The translations under genes were made by a program, and so were the position numbers. A DNA stretch of 64,000 bases from Streptomyces sp. A1136 (GTDB taxonomy: Bacteria > Actinomycetota > Actinomycetes > Streptomycetales > Streptomycetaceae). The stretch spans positions 62,001 through 126,000 of the forward strand of contig NZ_SSBJ01000019.1 of the NCBI RefSeq assembly GCF_004795055.1, in the 5' to 3' direction. The notes under the pieces were generated by a model. It worked only from the letters and a program-made list of their open reading frames with translations. It did not search any database and had not been told where the DNA came from. Positions 25,312 to 34,467 of this stretch are shown here, piece by piece (position 1 is the first letter of the stretch; every line of letters begins with the position of its first letter).

Positions 25312-27267
25312 TCAGTGACGTCCCGGCTTGGGGCCCAGCTTGATCCACTGCGCCGTGCTCGGGACGCCTTCGGCGTTGAGCAGGAACAGCATGTAGTACC
25401 CGGGCGGGGCGTCGGCCGCGGTGGGCGGGGTGCGCAGGGTGAGGGTGTCGCCGCGGGTCCCGGTCAGGCGCAGCTCCAGGTGGCGCTGACTGGTGTTCAC
25501 GGCATGGGTGACGGTCGTGGGGGCCAGCAGGACGGCGCGCGTCACGTCCCCGGGGGTGGAGGTGCGGACGGTGAACTCCGCGTCGTAGGCCAGCTCGCCG
25601 CGCGGCGCCCGGTCGAGGGCGGGGCGGGGGCCCCGGTGCAGGTAGGGCGGCTCGTAGAGTTCGACGCTGCCGTCCATCCCGTCCGCGATGTCGGGGTCGT
25701 TGGCGATCTGCTGGAGTTCGTCGCCGGTGATCATCACCCGTCCGTCGGGCATGACGAGGGCGTTGGAGTGGTAGCCCCGGGGAAGCCGCTGGGCCGGTCC
25801 CAGACTCCAACGGCCGCGCGCGTCACGCAGCTCGATCTGCCGGTACTTGAGGTCGGCCTTCGGGTTGAACGGCCCGAAGCCGTAGTTCCTCGTGTCGAGC
25901 GCCCCGTTGACGGTCATGAGGGTGCCGTCCGGCAGGATCAGGGTGTCGTCCTGGGTGCGGCCGAACGCCCGGGGGGTGTCGGTGCTCCACGCTCCGCCGC
26001 TGAGTCGGTAGGTGGAAGGGTCGTGCGGGTCGCCGCCCAGTACCAGGACGGAGTCGGGACCGCGCAGACCGGCGGGAAGGGGCACGGCCGAGCCGTAGCC
26101 CCGGAAGTCGGCCGGCCGCCTCGGCAGGTCGGTACGGGTCTCCTTCACCGGGTCGAACACCCACTGCTGGTCGGCGTCGCGGCCGAGACCGTAGATCATG
26201 CCGTCGCGCAGCGAGAACAGGTGCGGGTAGTCGTTGCGGAACGGGGCGTCCGCCGCGAACCGCTCCGCGGGGACGCCCGCCGGGATGTCGTACGGGCGCC
26301 AGGGCACCCGGTGTCCGCGCGCCGGGAAACGCTCCACCACCGGGGTCGGGTGCCCTGTGCCGCGCTCGTCCTGCCCGGACATGATCAGCTGCCGGCCGTC
26401 GGCGCCGGTGACGACCGAGGGGTACCAGCGGCCCACGGCCATGTCGCGGTTGCGGAACCAGGTCTCGGTCCACGGGTCGAAGACGAACGAGAGCCTGGCC
26501 CCCGTACCGCCCTTACCGCCGCCGTTGCCGCCGAAGACGCCGACCATGCCGTTGGGCAGGTAGGAGTGACCGGCGCAGAAGAAGGGGGCGGGGCGCGGGA
26601 CGAACGTGCCGTCGGGCATCAGCACGGTGGGCGGCGGCACCTTCTTGAACGCCGATCCGCCGGTGCCCTTGGCGGGGTCCCAGAGGTAGGCCCGGCCGGC
26701 GTTGGTGCGGCCGATCCGGTCGGTGGGGCCGGTCTCCTTGGTGGGGTTGACCTCCACCCGCTCGAAGGAGAAGAGCAGCACCTTGCCGGTGGGCAGTTGG
26801 GCGACGTGCACACCGAAGTCGGGCGAGGGGAAGTAGTCGGTGAAGCGGCCGAAGAGCCGCGCGGCGAAGCGGGTGTTGAGCCGCTGCTGCGAGGAGCGCA
26901 GCGATTCGAGGCCGGCGGTGCGCCTCGACTGGGGGTACTCGCGCATGGCGTCGGCGGCCAGTCTGCGGCCGGCGTGGGCGCGGGCGTGGTCCTCGCCGAG
27001 GACCGCGGCCTCCCCGGGCGGGGCCGGGGCACCGAGCAGGGTGGGCCCGCCGAGGGGCGAGGCCCCGACCGGTACGGCGGCCCCGCCCGGCCGGGACCCG
27101 CCGCCGGCCTCGTGACGGGTGTCGTCGTGGGCCGGGGTCGAGGCGAGGGCGGGCGCGGCGGTGGCGAGGACGCCGGCGGCCAGCAGGGCCGTCGCGAGCA
27201 GACGCAGGTGCGGAACGGGCCGCCCGCGCGGGGTGGACCGATCGGCGGATACGGGGGCTTGGGACAT
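25312..27267 (-). CDS. Secreted copper radical oxidase (galactose/glyoxal-oxidase family)
   Basis: 651 residues; ATG at 27267 with GAGGAG upstream. A signal peptide or anchor at about 20-40 is followed by a low-complexity spacer and a seven-bladed kelch domain with a C-terminal DUF1929. Ligand motifs are present: FCAGHSYLPNG with the candidate cross-linking Cys, GYGSAVPLP with the candidate Tyr, GYHSNALVMPDG (axial Tyr and His) and TVTHAVNTSQRHL (last His). These enzymes oxidise alcohols or aldehydes to give hydrogen peroxide. Streptomyces GlxA lies beside cslA and works in hyphal glycan deposition; no cslA is adjacent here, so this may be a second paralogue. Confidence 0.85.
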   Translation of the reverse strand: MSQAPVSADRSTPRGRPVPHLRLLATALLAAGVLATAAPALASTPAHDDTRHEAGGGSRPGGAAVPVGASPLGGPTLLGAPAPPGEAAVLGEDHARAHAGRRLAADAMREYPQSRRTAGLESLRSSQQRLNTRFAARLFGRFTDYFPSPDFGVHVAQLPTGKVLLFSFERVEVNPTKETGPTDRIGRTNAGRAYLWDPAKGTGGSAFKKVPPPTVLMPDGTFVPRPAPFFCAGHSYLPNGMVGVFGGNGGGKGGTGARLSFVFDPWTETWFRNRDMAVGRWYPSVVTGADGRQLIMSGQDERGTGHPTPVVERFPARGHRVPWRPYDIPAGVPAERFAADAPFRNDYPHLFSLRDGMIYGLGRDADQQWVFDPVKETRTDLPRRPADFRGYGSAVPLPAGLRGPDSVLVLGGDPHDPSTYRLSGGAWSTDTPRAFGRTQDDTLILPDGTLMTVNGALDTRNYGFGPFNPKADLKYRQIELRDARGRWSLGPAQRLPRGYHSNALVMPDGRVMITGDELQQIANDPDIADGMDGSVELYEPPYLHRGPRPALDRAPRGELAYDAEFTVRTSTPGDVTRAVLLAPTTVTHAVNTSQRHLELRLTGTRGDTLTLRTPPTAADAPPGYYMLFLLNAEGVPSTAQWIKLGPKPGRH

Positions 27268-27482
27268 GGGACTCCTCGCAGCGGCCACCGACAAAGCGCC
27301 CATCGTAGGAGAATCCAGGCATATGTCCCGGTGTGACCCGGCCGGGGACCGGCCCGGTTCCCCGAACGGCCTCCGACCACCGGGCCCTGACGGCCCGCCG
27401 GGCGCCGAGTCCGCCGCCGTTCGGGCCGCCTGTCCCCGTCGGCCCGCCCGCACCGGTCGGCGCGGTGACCCGGTCGGCGCGG

Positions 27483-28361
27483 TCAGCCCGCGGTGGCGCG
27501 GTCGCGGACGACGTCGGCGAAGCGCTCCAGCCCGGATCGGCTGTGCGCCGTGAAGAGGTTGGGCTCCACCAGTTCCAGCTCCATGACCACCGGCGCCCCG
27601 TCGTCGGCCCGCGCCAGGTCCACCCGCGCGTAGAGGAGGGGGTCCCGCCCGGGGACGGCGGCGAGCGCGGCCCGCGCGAGGGCGAGCTCGGCGGCCGACG
27701 GCTGATGGGGCACCAGGTCGGGATGCGCCTCGCGCGCGTTGTCGATGACCCCGGCCTCGCCCAGGACCGGCCCCTTGCGCAGCGCGTGGCTGAAGACTCC
27801 GCCGAGGAAGACCAGCGCCCTCTCCCCTTCCTCGATCCGGGTCAGGTACGGCTGCACCATCGCGGTCGAACCGGCGCGGTGCAGCGCGGCTATGTGCCTC
27901 GCGGCCAGGTCGTGCTGGGCGGGGGTGTAGCGGGCGCTGTCCCGGGCCCCGGCCGACACGGCCGGCTTGACGACGAAGTGGCCGTCCTCGGGCAGCGGGG
28001 TTTCCTCACCGGGGGCGACGAACCGCGTCGGGACCACCGGGACCCCCTGCGCGGCGAGGTCGCCCAGGTAGCGCTTGTCGGTGTTCCAGCGCACCACGCC
28101 GGCCGGGTTGTCGATCCGGGTGACGGCGGAGACCGCGTCGACCCACTCCAGGAACCGCGGCCACCGCTCGACGTAGTCCCAGGTCGACCTGATCACCACG
28201 GCCGCGCACCGGGCCCAGTCGAATCCGGTGTCGTCCCAGGCCACCGCCACGGCGTCGACGCCCCGTTCGTCGAGCGCGCGGAGCATCAGGGGCAGGTCCG
28301 GGTCGTAGGCCATCCCACGACCGGAGGTGGCCAGGGCGACTCGGGGCTGGGTCGTGGTCAT
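27483..28361 (-). CDS. ATP-grasp domain protein
   Basis: 292 residues. GHFVVKPAVSAGARDSARY gives the ATP-grasp lysine and loop, EEGERALVFLGGVFSHALRKG the central strand, and VVMELELVEPNLF the metal-binding Glu-x-Glu/Asn region. The N-terminus has WDDTGFDWARCAAVVIRSTWDY, common to the group that contains cycloserine ligase DcsG and related free-standing ligases. Such enzymes form amide or similar bonds using ATP. Substrates are unknown; the neighbours are a copper oxidase and a P450. Confidence 0.8.
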   Translation of the reverse strand: MTTTQPRVALATSGRGMAYDPDLPLMLRALDERGVDAVAVAWDDTGFDWARCAAVVIRSTWDYVERWPRFLEWVDAVSAVTRIDNPAGVVRWNTDKRYLGDLAAQGVPVVPTRFVAPGEETPLPEDGHFVVKPAVSAGARDSARYTPAQHDLAARHIAALHRAGSTAMVQPYLTRIEEGERALVFLGGVFSHALRKGPVLGEAGVIDNAREAHPDLVPHQPSAAELALARAALAAVPGRDPLLYARVDLARADDGAPVVMELELVEPNLFTAHSRSGLERFADVVRDRATAG

Positions 28362-28460
28362 GGCAAAACCCTATGCCAGGGGGCGGCACACCGGCCGGCC
28401 CGGAGGCGGGGCCCGACCGGCCGGGCCGCGGGACACGGGCGGCGGCCCGGTCGCACGGCG

Positions 28461-29654
28461 CTACCAGCGGACGGGCAGCCGGGCGACGCCCCTCATCAGG
28501 CTGCCCGCCAGCCAGGCCGGGGGCCCGCCGGCCGGGTCCTCGACCAACTCCGGGAAACGCTCCAGCAGGCTCCGGATCGCGATGCGGCCCTCCATCCGGG
28601 CCAGCGGGGCACCCAGGCAGAAGTGCAGCCCGTGGCCGAAGGCCAGGTGTCCCTGGGGCGCGCGGTGGATGTCGAAGGTGTCGGGTTCCTCGAACCGGGC
28701 GGGGTCGCGGTCGGCGCCGGCCAGCGACACGAGGACGGTGGCCCCCGCCGGGATGACGACGCCGCCGATCTCGACGTCCTCGCCCGCGTAGCGGTAGGTG
28801 GCGTTCTGCACGGGGCCGTCGTAGCGGAGCATCTCCTCGACCGCGCCGGGCAGGAGCCCGTCGAAGTCGGCCCGCAGTTCGGACAGCTGCTTGGGGTGGG
28901 CGAGCAGGGCCCGGACTCCGTTGGAGATGAGGTTGACCGTGGTCTCGTGACCGGCGACGAGGAGGAGGAAGGCCATTCCGATCAGCTCCTCCGCGGAGAG
29001 GGAGTCACCGTCCTCGTCACGGGTGCGGATCAGCGCGCTGAGCAGGTCCTCTCCGGGGGACTTGGCCTTGGCCTCGACGAGATCGGCCAGATAGGCGCTG
29101 AGCTGCTCGTGCGCGGCGCCGGCCGGACTGCCCTCGGTCGGGGCCACCACCTCGTTGGACCAGTGCCGGAAGCGCTCGCGGTCCAGATCGGGCACGCCCA
29201 GCAGTTCGCAGATCACGGTCATGGGCAGCGGGAACGCGAGTGTCTTGATCAGATCGGCGCTGCGCTCCGGCCGGGCCGCCATGGCGTCCAGCAGATCGTC
29301 GGTGATCGCCTGGACCCGGGGCCGCATCGCTTCCATCCGGCGTGCGGTGAACTCCCGCGCGACCAGGCGGCGCAGCCGGGTGTGGTGCGGCGGGTCGGAT
29401 TCCAGCATGTTCGCGTTGGCCGCCGTCACGGCGATGTCGGGGAACAGGTCGGTGTCGCGCCAGTCCTTGAGCAGACCGGGGTGGTTGAGGGCCTGACGGG
29501 CCTCGACATGACCGACGACCAGCCAGCTCGGCTTCACCAGCCGGTCGTTCACCACGACCTGGTGGACCGGGCCGCTTTCCCGCAGTGTGGCGTAAAAGGC
29601 GTAGGGATCGGCGTTGAAGTTCTCCGCGACGGAAGTGATGTCTACCGCAGGCAT
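28461..29654 (-). CDS. Cytochrome P450
   Basis: 397 residues from the ATG at 29654 (a GTG at 29678 is an alternative; neither has good spacing to a ribosome site). Canonical features: I-helix LLVAGHETTVNLIS, K-helix EEMLRYD, heme motif FGHGLHFCLGAPLARME. Of the six P450s in the window this is the most ordinary, resembling the CYP105/107 range. It lies downstream of the MBL hydrolase remnant in the same direction, so it may once have been cotranscribed with it. Confidence 0.9.
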   Translation of the reverse strand: MPAVDITSVAENFNADPYAFYATLRESGPVHQVVVNDRLVKPSWLVVGHVEARQALNHPGLLKDWRDTDLFPDIAVTAANANMLESDPPHHTRLRRLVAREFTARRMEAMRPRVQAITDDLLDAMAARPERSADLIKTLAFPLPMTVICELLGVPDLDRERFRHWSNEVVAPTEGSPAGAAHEQLSAYLADLVEAKAKSPGEDLLSALIRTRDEDGDSLSAEELIGMAFLLLVAGHETTVNLISNGVRALLAHPKQLSELRADFDGLLPGAVEEMLRYDGPVQNATYRYAGEDVEIGGVVIPAGATVLVSLAGADRDPARFEEPDTFDIHRAPQGHLAFGHGLHFCLGAPLARMEGRIAIRSLLERFPELVEDPAGGPPAWLAGSLMRGVARLPVRW

Positions 29655-29717
29655 TTCTCCACAGTACGGTGGCGGCACCTCCGGACCCGCTGTTTCCGGC
29701 CAGTCGCCGCGGTCGAC

Positions 29718-30054
29718 TCACCGCCGCGCGTGCGCGTCCGCCTCGAAGACCGCCCACGGTCCGAGGGGGAAACCGTCGCCCCGGCGGCGGACTTCGACGG
29801 CGCCGGCTCCACCGAAGCGCGCCGGTACGACCAACTCCCGTCGGTGGGCGGCGCGTTCGAGAACGCTGCGGCGGGTCGCCGCGGCCCGTACCGGGCCCGG
29901 GCAGAAGCAGCTGTTGTGCTCGGGCCCCAGGATCGGCACCGGGCTGTGCAGCAGATCGCCGACGAACACCGCCCGCTCCCCGCCGCAGCACACCGGAGCC
30001 GGGGTGTGAGACCGGGCGCGGCCTCCAGCACGAGGTGCTCGTCGATGCGGTGGC
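29718..30054 (-). pseudogene. MBL-fold metallo-hydrolase remnant (C-terminal half)
   Basis: In the minus strand the C-terminal half of an MBL-fold hydrolase is readable: HRIDEHLVLEAAPG, then, after a 2-base insertion in GGTCTCACACC (near 30006-30013), HTPAPVCCGGERAVFVGD and LLHSPVPILGPEHNSCFCPG to LVVPARFGGAG. The HxHxDH metal site, which belongs to the N-terminal half, is missing, because upstream of about 30057 the sequence is that of an AraC regulator on the other strand. The gene is therefore truncated and frameshifted. Confidence 0.75.
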
Positions 30055-30057
30055 CGG

Positions 30058-30607
30058 ATGCACCCGCTCATGGGAGAACTGCCGACCGTCGTCCACCTGC
30101 CGAACCGGGTGGGCGCGCATCCGGAACTCCGCTCCGCCGTCGCGCCGTTGGGGCGCGAACTGGGCGAGCAGCGGCTCGGGGCGTGCATCGCCGCCCCCGG
30201 CCTGCTCGACCTCCTGCTGGTCTACATCGTCCGGTCCTGGATGGCGGACGCCGCGACCGGGGCCCGGCCCGCCGTCCTGGGCGACCCCGTGGCCGCCGCC
30301 GCTCTGCGGGCCCTGCACTCCGACCCCCCGCCCCTGGACCAACGACCGCCTGGCCGCCGAAGCGGGTGTCCGGCGGCCGACCTTGGCCCGCCGGTTCACC
30401 GCCCTGGTGGGCCGGCCGCCGATGGCGTACCTGACCTGGTGGCGACTGACCTTCGCCGCGACGCTGCCGCGCGACACCGCGGACCCGCCGGCGACGATCG
30501 CCCGCCGGGTCGGGTACGGCACCCCGTACGCCTTCTCCCACGCCTTCGACAGGGAGTTCGGCACCACCCCGGGCCGCTACCGGGACCGGGCACAAGGAGC
30601 GGCGTGA
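30058..30607 (+). pseudogene. AraC-family regulator remnant, N-terminally truncated and frameshifted
   Basis: From 30058 the plus strand reads HPLMGELPTVVHLPN to RALHSDPPP, the second half of a cupin-type AraC ligand domain. With one C removed from the run in GACCCCCCGCCCC (about 30325) it continues RPWTNDRLAAEAGVRRPTL and RRVGYGTPYAFSHAFDREFG, the two HTH motifs of AraC DNA-binding domains. About 100 N-terminal residues that should precede it are absent; MBL hydrolase sequence on the other strand takes their place. Confidence 0.75.
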
Positions 30608-30634
30608 ACGGTGGTCCGGCGTTCGGGGCCCCGT

Positions 30635-31399
30635 CTAGCGCAGGGTGTCGACGCGCTGGTCGACGAGTTGGTAACGGGCGGCGACGACCGCGAGTGCGCC
30701 GGTCGCCACCCGCCTGGCGATGTCGGGGTCGGCGGACAGCAGGTCGCGGGTGTGGCGGGCGTGGGCGTCGATGGTGGCGTCGACCCGGGCGTCACCGTGC
30801 CGCGTGTGGTCGATCGAGGGACGTATCTGGTCGGCCAGGTACTGGATGTGCGCCGGCAGCGACTCGCCGGTCTCCTCGGCGTGGACGGCGGCCCCGACGG
30901 CCCCGCAGGACTGGTGGCCCAGGACGAGCACCAGGGGGATGGCGAGTTCCAGGACGCCGTAGGCGATGCTGCCGCGCACGGCCTCGTCCAGCACCTCGCC
31001 GGCCGACCGCACGATGAGCAGGTCTCCGAGCCCCTGGTCGAAGACGAGCTCCGGGGGGACACGGGAGTCGACGCAACCCAGCACGATCGCGAACGGGTGC
31101 TGCGCCCGCGAGAGCCGCGCGCGCAGGGACGGCGATTCGTGCGGGTGTTCCTGCCGGTACGTCCGCCAGCGCCGGTTGCCCGCCGCGAGCTCGCGCAGCG
31201 CCTGGTCGGGGGTGCTCGGGCGCTGTCCCGCCGGGGGTCCGGCGGGCTCGGCGTAGGCCGGGAAGGCCGAACCGAGACCGAGCACCGAGCCGGTGGCAGC
31301 CGTTCCCGCGACGGCTGTGCGCAGAACGGTCCGGCGGCTGGGCGCACGCGTCGCGGGTACGGACGTACGCTCGGGCTGCACGAATGTGTTCGAATTCAT
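30635..31399 (-). CDS. Exported beta-carbonic anhydrase
   Basis: 254 residues. The N-terminus has SRRTVLRTAVAGTAATGSVL, a twin-arginine-like signal, and an AYAEP cleavage region near 50. Zinc ligands of the beta class are present: GCVDSRVPPE (Cys and the Asp-Arg dyad) and GHQSCGAVGA (His and Cys). It interconverts CO2 and bicarbonate, here probably outside the membrane after folding in the cytoplasm. It is monocistronic, convergent with the AraC remnant. Confidence 0.9.
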   Translation of the reverse strand: MNSNTFVQPERTSVPATRAPSRRTVLRTAVAGTAATGSVLGLGSAFPAYAEPAGPPAGQRPSTPDQALRELAAGNRRWRTYRQEHPHESPSLRARLSRAQHPFAIVLGCVDSRVPPELVFDQGLGDLLIVRSAGEVLDEAVRGSIAYGVLELAIPLVLVLGHQSCGAVGAAVHAEETGESLPAHIQYLADQIRPSIDHTRHGDARVDATIDAHARHTRDLLSADPDIARRVATGALAVVAARYQLVDQRVDTLR

Positions 31400-31540
31400 C
31401 GCCGGAAGGTATCCCGGCGGGACGGCGTACCACCCGCCCGCGCGGCGCGATTGGCGCGATCGCGTCCGGGACTCGACTCGATCCCGTGCGATGTCTCAGC
31501 CCTCGGACGAGGGACGACGCGGACGCCGGCAGCCGGACCC

Positions 31541-31592
31541 CGGTGTGCGGCGGACGCACGCGGTGTGCGGCGGACGCACGCGGTGTGCGGCG
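31541..31592. repeat. 20-bp tandem repeat, 2.6 copies
   Basis: CGGTGTGCGGCGGACGCACG occurs at 31541 and 31561 exactly, followed by its first 12 bases at 31581. It lies in the 258-bp intergenic stretch between the carbonic anhydrase start and the DUF6204 gene. Confidence 0.9.
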
Positions 31593-31657
31593 CGGTGCGC
31601 CCTGCCCCGCCGGAAAACCCGGTGCGCCGGCCGTCGGCACCGATCCAGCCTGGCGGC

Positions 31658-32012
31658 ATGAGTCCGCGTACGTTCCGCGTGACCATCCGAGGGGCCTTCG
31701 ACCGGCTCACCGACGCCCGGCGCGCCGAGTTGGAGACCGCGGCGCCCGAGCACGACCTGATGCGCGCGAGCTCCACCGAAGGCGACCTGAGCTACGACCT
31801 GACGCCTGACCGCTTCACCTTCCGGTTTCTCGACTCCGGCGAGGCGCAGGCGGACATCCTGGACGCCACCGCGCGGGCCGAACTGACGGCGGGACTTGGC
31901 TCACGGAGCGCGATACGGCTACGAGCGCCTCAAGGCGCAGGCCCAGGACATGTCGCCGGCACCGCCGAGCAAGCGCCAACGCCGAGCCGCGGCGCTCGAA
32001 CACACCACCTGA
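31658..32012 (+). pseudogene. DUF6204-like gene, frameshifted near its 3' end
   Basis: The ATG at 31658 opens TFRVTIRGAFDRLTDARRAE and continues normally to DATARAELTA (about 31890). Family members then have a WLTERGYGY segment. Here WLTER is in the -1 frame (31897-31911) and YGYERLKAQAQDM in yet another (31914 on), ending SKRQRRAAALEHTT with a stop at 32010-32012. Two single-base losses restore a protein of about 118 residues. Without repair the frame runs on to 32098 with no sensible tail. Confidence 0.65.
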
Positions 32013-32087
32013 CACGGGACGCGCCCGCACACCGGCGCGCCGGAAAACGAGGTGCGCTCGGGCCGCGCCCTCCGGCAGGCTGCGCCG

Positions 32088-32825
32088 GTGGACCGTGAAC
32101 TGATCTCCCGCATCGCCCATACCGACCACCCCATCAAGGCCCCGCTCGACGACGGGTCCGTGCGCCGGCTTCTCGCACGCGGCATACCGCGTGACGACGC
32201 CCGGGTACTCGACCTGGGCTGTGGCACCGCCGAATGGCTGCTGCGCGCCCTGCAGACACACCCCCGCCTGCACGCCGAGGGTGTCGACATCTCCGAGCAG
32301 GCCCTGGCGCAGGCCGACCGGGCCGCGAGCCGCCTCGGCGTCCGCGACCGCCTCGTCCTCCACCAACGGCCGGCCGCGGACTTCACCCCGACGGAGCCGT
32401 TCGACCTCGTGCTCAGTGTCGGTGCCGCGCATGCCTTCGGCGGCCTGCTCCCCACCCTCGCCGCGGCACGCGAGCACCTGGCTCCCGGCGGCCGCGTCCT
32501 GATCGGGGACGGGATCTGGGAGCGCGAGCCCTCCCCCGAGGCCGTCGAGATGCTCGGGGACTTCGCCGACCTGGCGACCACCGTGGACCGCGTCGTGGCG
32601 GACGGCTGGACGCCCGTCGACGGCCACGTCAGCACCCGCCGCGAGCTCGACGACTACGAGTGGTCCTGCTGGGGGACGTTGGCCTCATGGGCCCTCGACC
32701 GTCCTGCCGATCCCGACGCGCCCCAAGCCCTCGAAACGGCGAACGCCCGGCGCTCCGAGTGGCTGCGCGTCTACCGGGACACCTGGGGCTTCGTCACCCT
32801 GATCCTGCGCCGGACGGCCGACTGA
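32088..32825 (+). CDS. Class I SAM-dependent methyltransferase
   Basis: 245 residues from the GTG at 32088. SAM-binding motif I VLDLGCGTAEWLL near residue 45, motif II EGVDIS, and a post-motif FDLVLSVGAAHAFGGLLPTL with PGGRVLIGDGIWE. The fold is that of small-molecule methyltransferases; the substrate is not evident. It starts 75 bp after the frameshifted DUF6204 gene. Codon use is normal and the gene appears intact. Confidence 0.88.
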   Translation: MDRELISRIAHTDHPIKAPLDDGSVRRLLARGIPRDDARVLDLGCGTAEWLLRALQTHPRLHAEGVDISEQALAQADRAASRLGVRDRLVLHQRPAADFTPTEPFDLVLSVGAAHAFGGLLPTLAAAREHLAPGGRVLIGDGIWEREPSPEAVEMLGDFADLATTVDRVVADGWTPVDGHVSTRRELDDYEWSCWGTLASWALDRPADPDAPQALETANARRSEWLRVYRDTWGFVTLILRRTAD

Positions 32826-32952
32826 CCCGGGCCGGGGCCGCCGGCCGACCCCCGCGCCGCTCCCTTCAACCAATGAACTCCCTTACCGGCGCAGGGGTTT
32901 GACGGTTGCATCTCTTGACGGCCCCGGTACCGGGGAGCACAGTGGCGGGCGG

Positions 32953-32982
32953 CCCCGCTCTGAGAGCGCTCTCAGAGCGGGG
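32953..32982. promoter_or_regulatory. Perfect 30-bp palindromic operator upstream of the GH16 gene
   Basis: CCCCGCTCTGAGAGC is followed by its exact reverse complement. The centre GAGAGCGCTCTC is the type of site bound by LacI-family sugar regulators of Streptomyces such as CebR. It lies 60 bp upstream of the laminarinase start, with a TTGACG-like element just before it (about 32914). The LacI gene at 34552 is the natural candidate for its ligand. Confidence 0.85.
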
Positions 32983-33041
32983 GCGCAGCCCGCAACTCCC
33001 CCCACCGCGCCCCGAGGCGCACGCAGAGAGGGCCCCCACCC

Positions 33042-34463
33042 ATGCGCGAGACATCCGGCAGAAGGCGCCGTCCGCCCGTGCGGCGTTCCGTCGTGGCCGC
33101 CTTGAGCACGATGGCGTTGGCGCTGGCCGCCGCCACCGCCGTGGCCGTCAGCCCGCCCGCCGACGCCGCCGCTCCCCCGGCCCCGACCGGCTGGTCCCAA
33201 GTCTTCCTGGACGACTTCAACGGCTCCGCCGGCTCCGGCGTGAACACCGCCGACTGGCAGTACACGACCGGGCGCGGCTACCCCGGCGGCCCCTCCGGCT
33301 TCGGGACCGGCGAGATCGAGACGATGACGGCCGACCCGGCCAACGTCTCGCTCGACGGCGCCGGCAACCTGCGGATCACCCCCCGCCGGGACGCGGCCGG
33401 CAACTGGACCTCGGCCCGGGTGGAGAGCCGACGCTCCGACTTCCGGCCCCCGGCCGGCGGAACCCTGCGCACCGAGGCCCGCATCCAGATGCCGAACGTG
33501 ACCGGCGCCGCGGCGAAGGGATACTGGCCGGCGTTCTGGATGCTCGGGGCGCCGTACCGGGGCAACTGGTGGAACTGGCCGGGCATCGGCGAGTTGGACA
33601 TCATGGAGAACGTCCAGGGCCTCAACAACGAGTGGGCCACCATGCACTGTGGCACCAGCCCGGGCGGCCCGTGCAACGAGACCTCCGGGATCGGCGGCCA
33701 ACGCGCCTGCGTCGGCGCCACCTGCCAGGGCGGCTTCCACACCTACGCGGTGGAATGGGACCGGTCCACGGCCGTGGAGGAGATGCGCTTCTACCTGGAC
33801 GGAGTCGCCTTCCACACGGTGAAGGCGAACCAGGTCGACGCCACGACCTGGGCGAACGCCACCGACCACGGCTACTTCATCATCCTGAACGTGGCCATGG
33901 GCGGCGGCTTCCCCGACGCCTTCGGCGGCGGCCCGGACGCCGGAACCGAACCCGGCCACCCCATGGTGGTCGACTACGTGTCCGTCCTCCAGAAGACCGG
34001 CGGCGCCACCACGACGCCGACTACGCCGCCCACCACCCCGCCACCGGGGGGACGGAACGCCTACTCCGCCATCCAGGCGGAGTCGTACGACGACCAGGCG
34101 GGCACGGTGACCGAGGCCACGTCGGACACCGGCGGCGGCCAGGACCTCACCTCGCTGGCCAACGGCGACTGGGCCGTGTACAGGGGCGTCGACTTCGGCG
34201 CGAGCGCGGCCCGGCAGTTGTACGGGCGGGTCGCGAGCGGTGCGACGGGCGGGGTCAGCGGCCTCGTGGAGGTCCGCCTCGACAGCCGGACGGCCCCGCC
34301 CGTCGGCAGCTTCTCCGTCGCCGGGACGGGTGGCGGTCAGAGTTGGCGTACCGTCCCGGCCAACATCAGCGCCGTCACCGGAACCCACGACGTCTATCTG
34401 ACCTTCACCAGCGGCCAGCCGGCCGACTTCGTGAACCTGAACTGGTTCGACTTCGGCCATTGA
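33042..34463 (+). CDS. Secreted GH16 beta-glucanase with C-terminal CBM6-like domain
   Basis: 473 residues. Arg-rich signal peptide to about residue 43 (SPPADA-AAPP). The catalytic domain holds GELDIMENV, the ExDxxE active site of family 16, near residues 184-189, and WPAFWMLG before it, as in endo-1,3-beta-glucanases (laminarinases). A TTTPTTPPTTPPPGG linker leads to a CBM6-type module (YSAIQAESYD, NGDWAVYRGVDFG, VNLNWFDFG). It should cut beta-1,3-glucan outside the cell. The gene is under a perfect palindrome, followed by a strong hairpin and then its LacI-type regulator. Confidence 0.93.
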   Translation: MRETSGRRRRPPVRRSVVAALSTMALALAAATAVAVSPPADAAAPPAPTGWSQVFLDDFNGSAGSGVNTADWQYTTGRGYPGGPSGFGTGEIETMTADPANVSLDGAGNLRITPRRDAAGNWTSARVESRRSDFRPPAGGTLRTEARIQMPNVTGAAAKGYWPAFWMLGAPYRGNWWNWPGIGELDIMENVQGLNNEWATMHCGTSPGGPCNETSGIGGQRACVGATCQGGFHTYAVEWDRSTAVEEMRFYLDGVAFHTVKANQVDATTWANATDHGYFIILNVAMGGGFPDAFGGGPDAGTEPGHPMVVDYVSVLQKTGGATTTPTTPPTTPPPGGRNAYSAIQAESYDDQAGTVTEATSDTGGGQDLTSLANGDWAVYRGVDFGASAARQLYGRVASGATGGVSGLVEVRLDSRTAPPVGSFSVAGTGGGQSWRTVPANISAVTGTHDVYLTFTSGQPADFVNLNWFDFGH

Positions 34464-34467
34464 CCGG

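Noticed and set aside
22740..25318. Very long open frames (about 795-800 codons) on both strands across the exporter gene.
   Set aside because: They read through several unrelated genes in the wrong frames and have the low-complexity composition of shadow frames.
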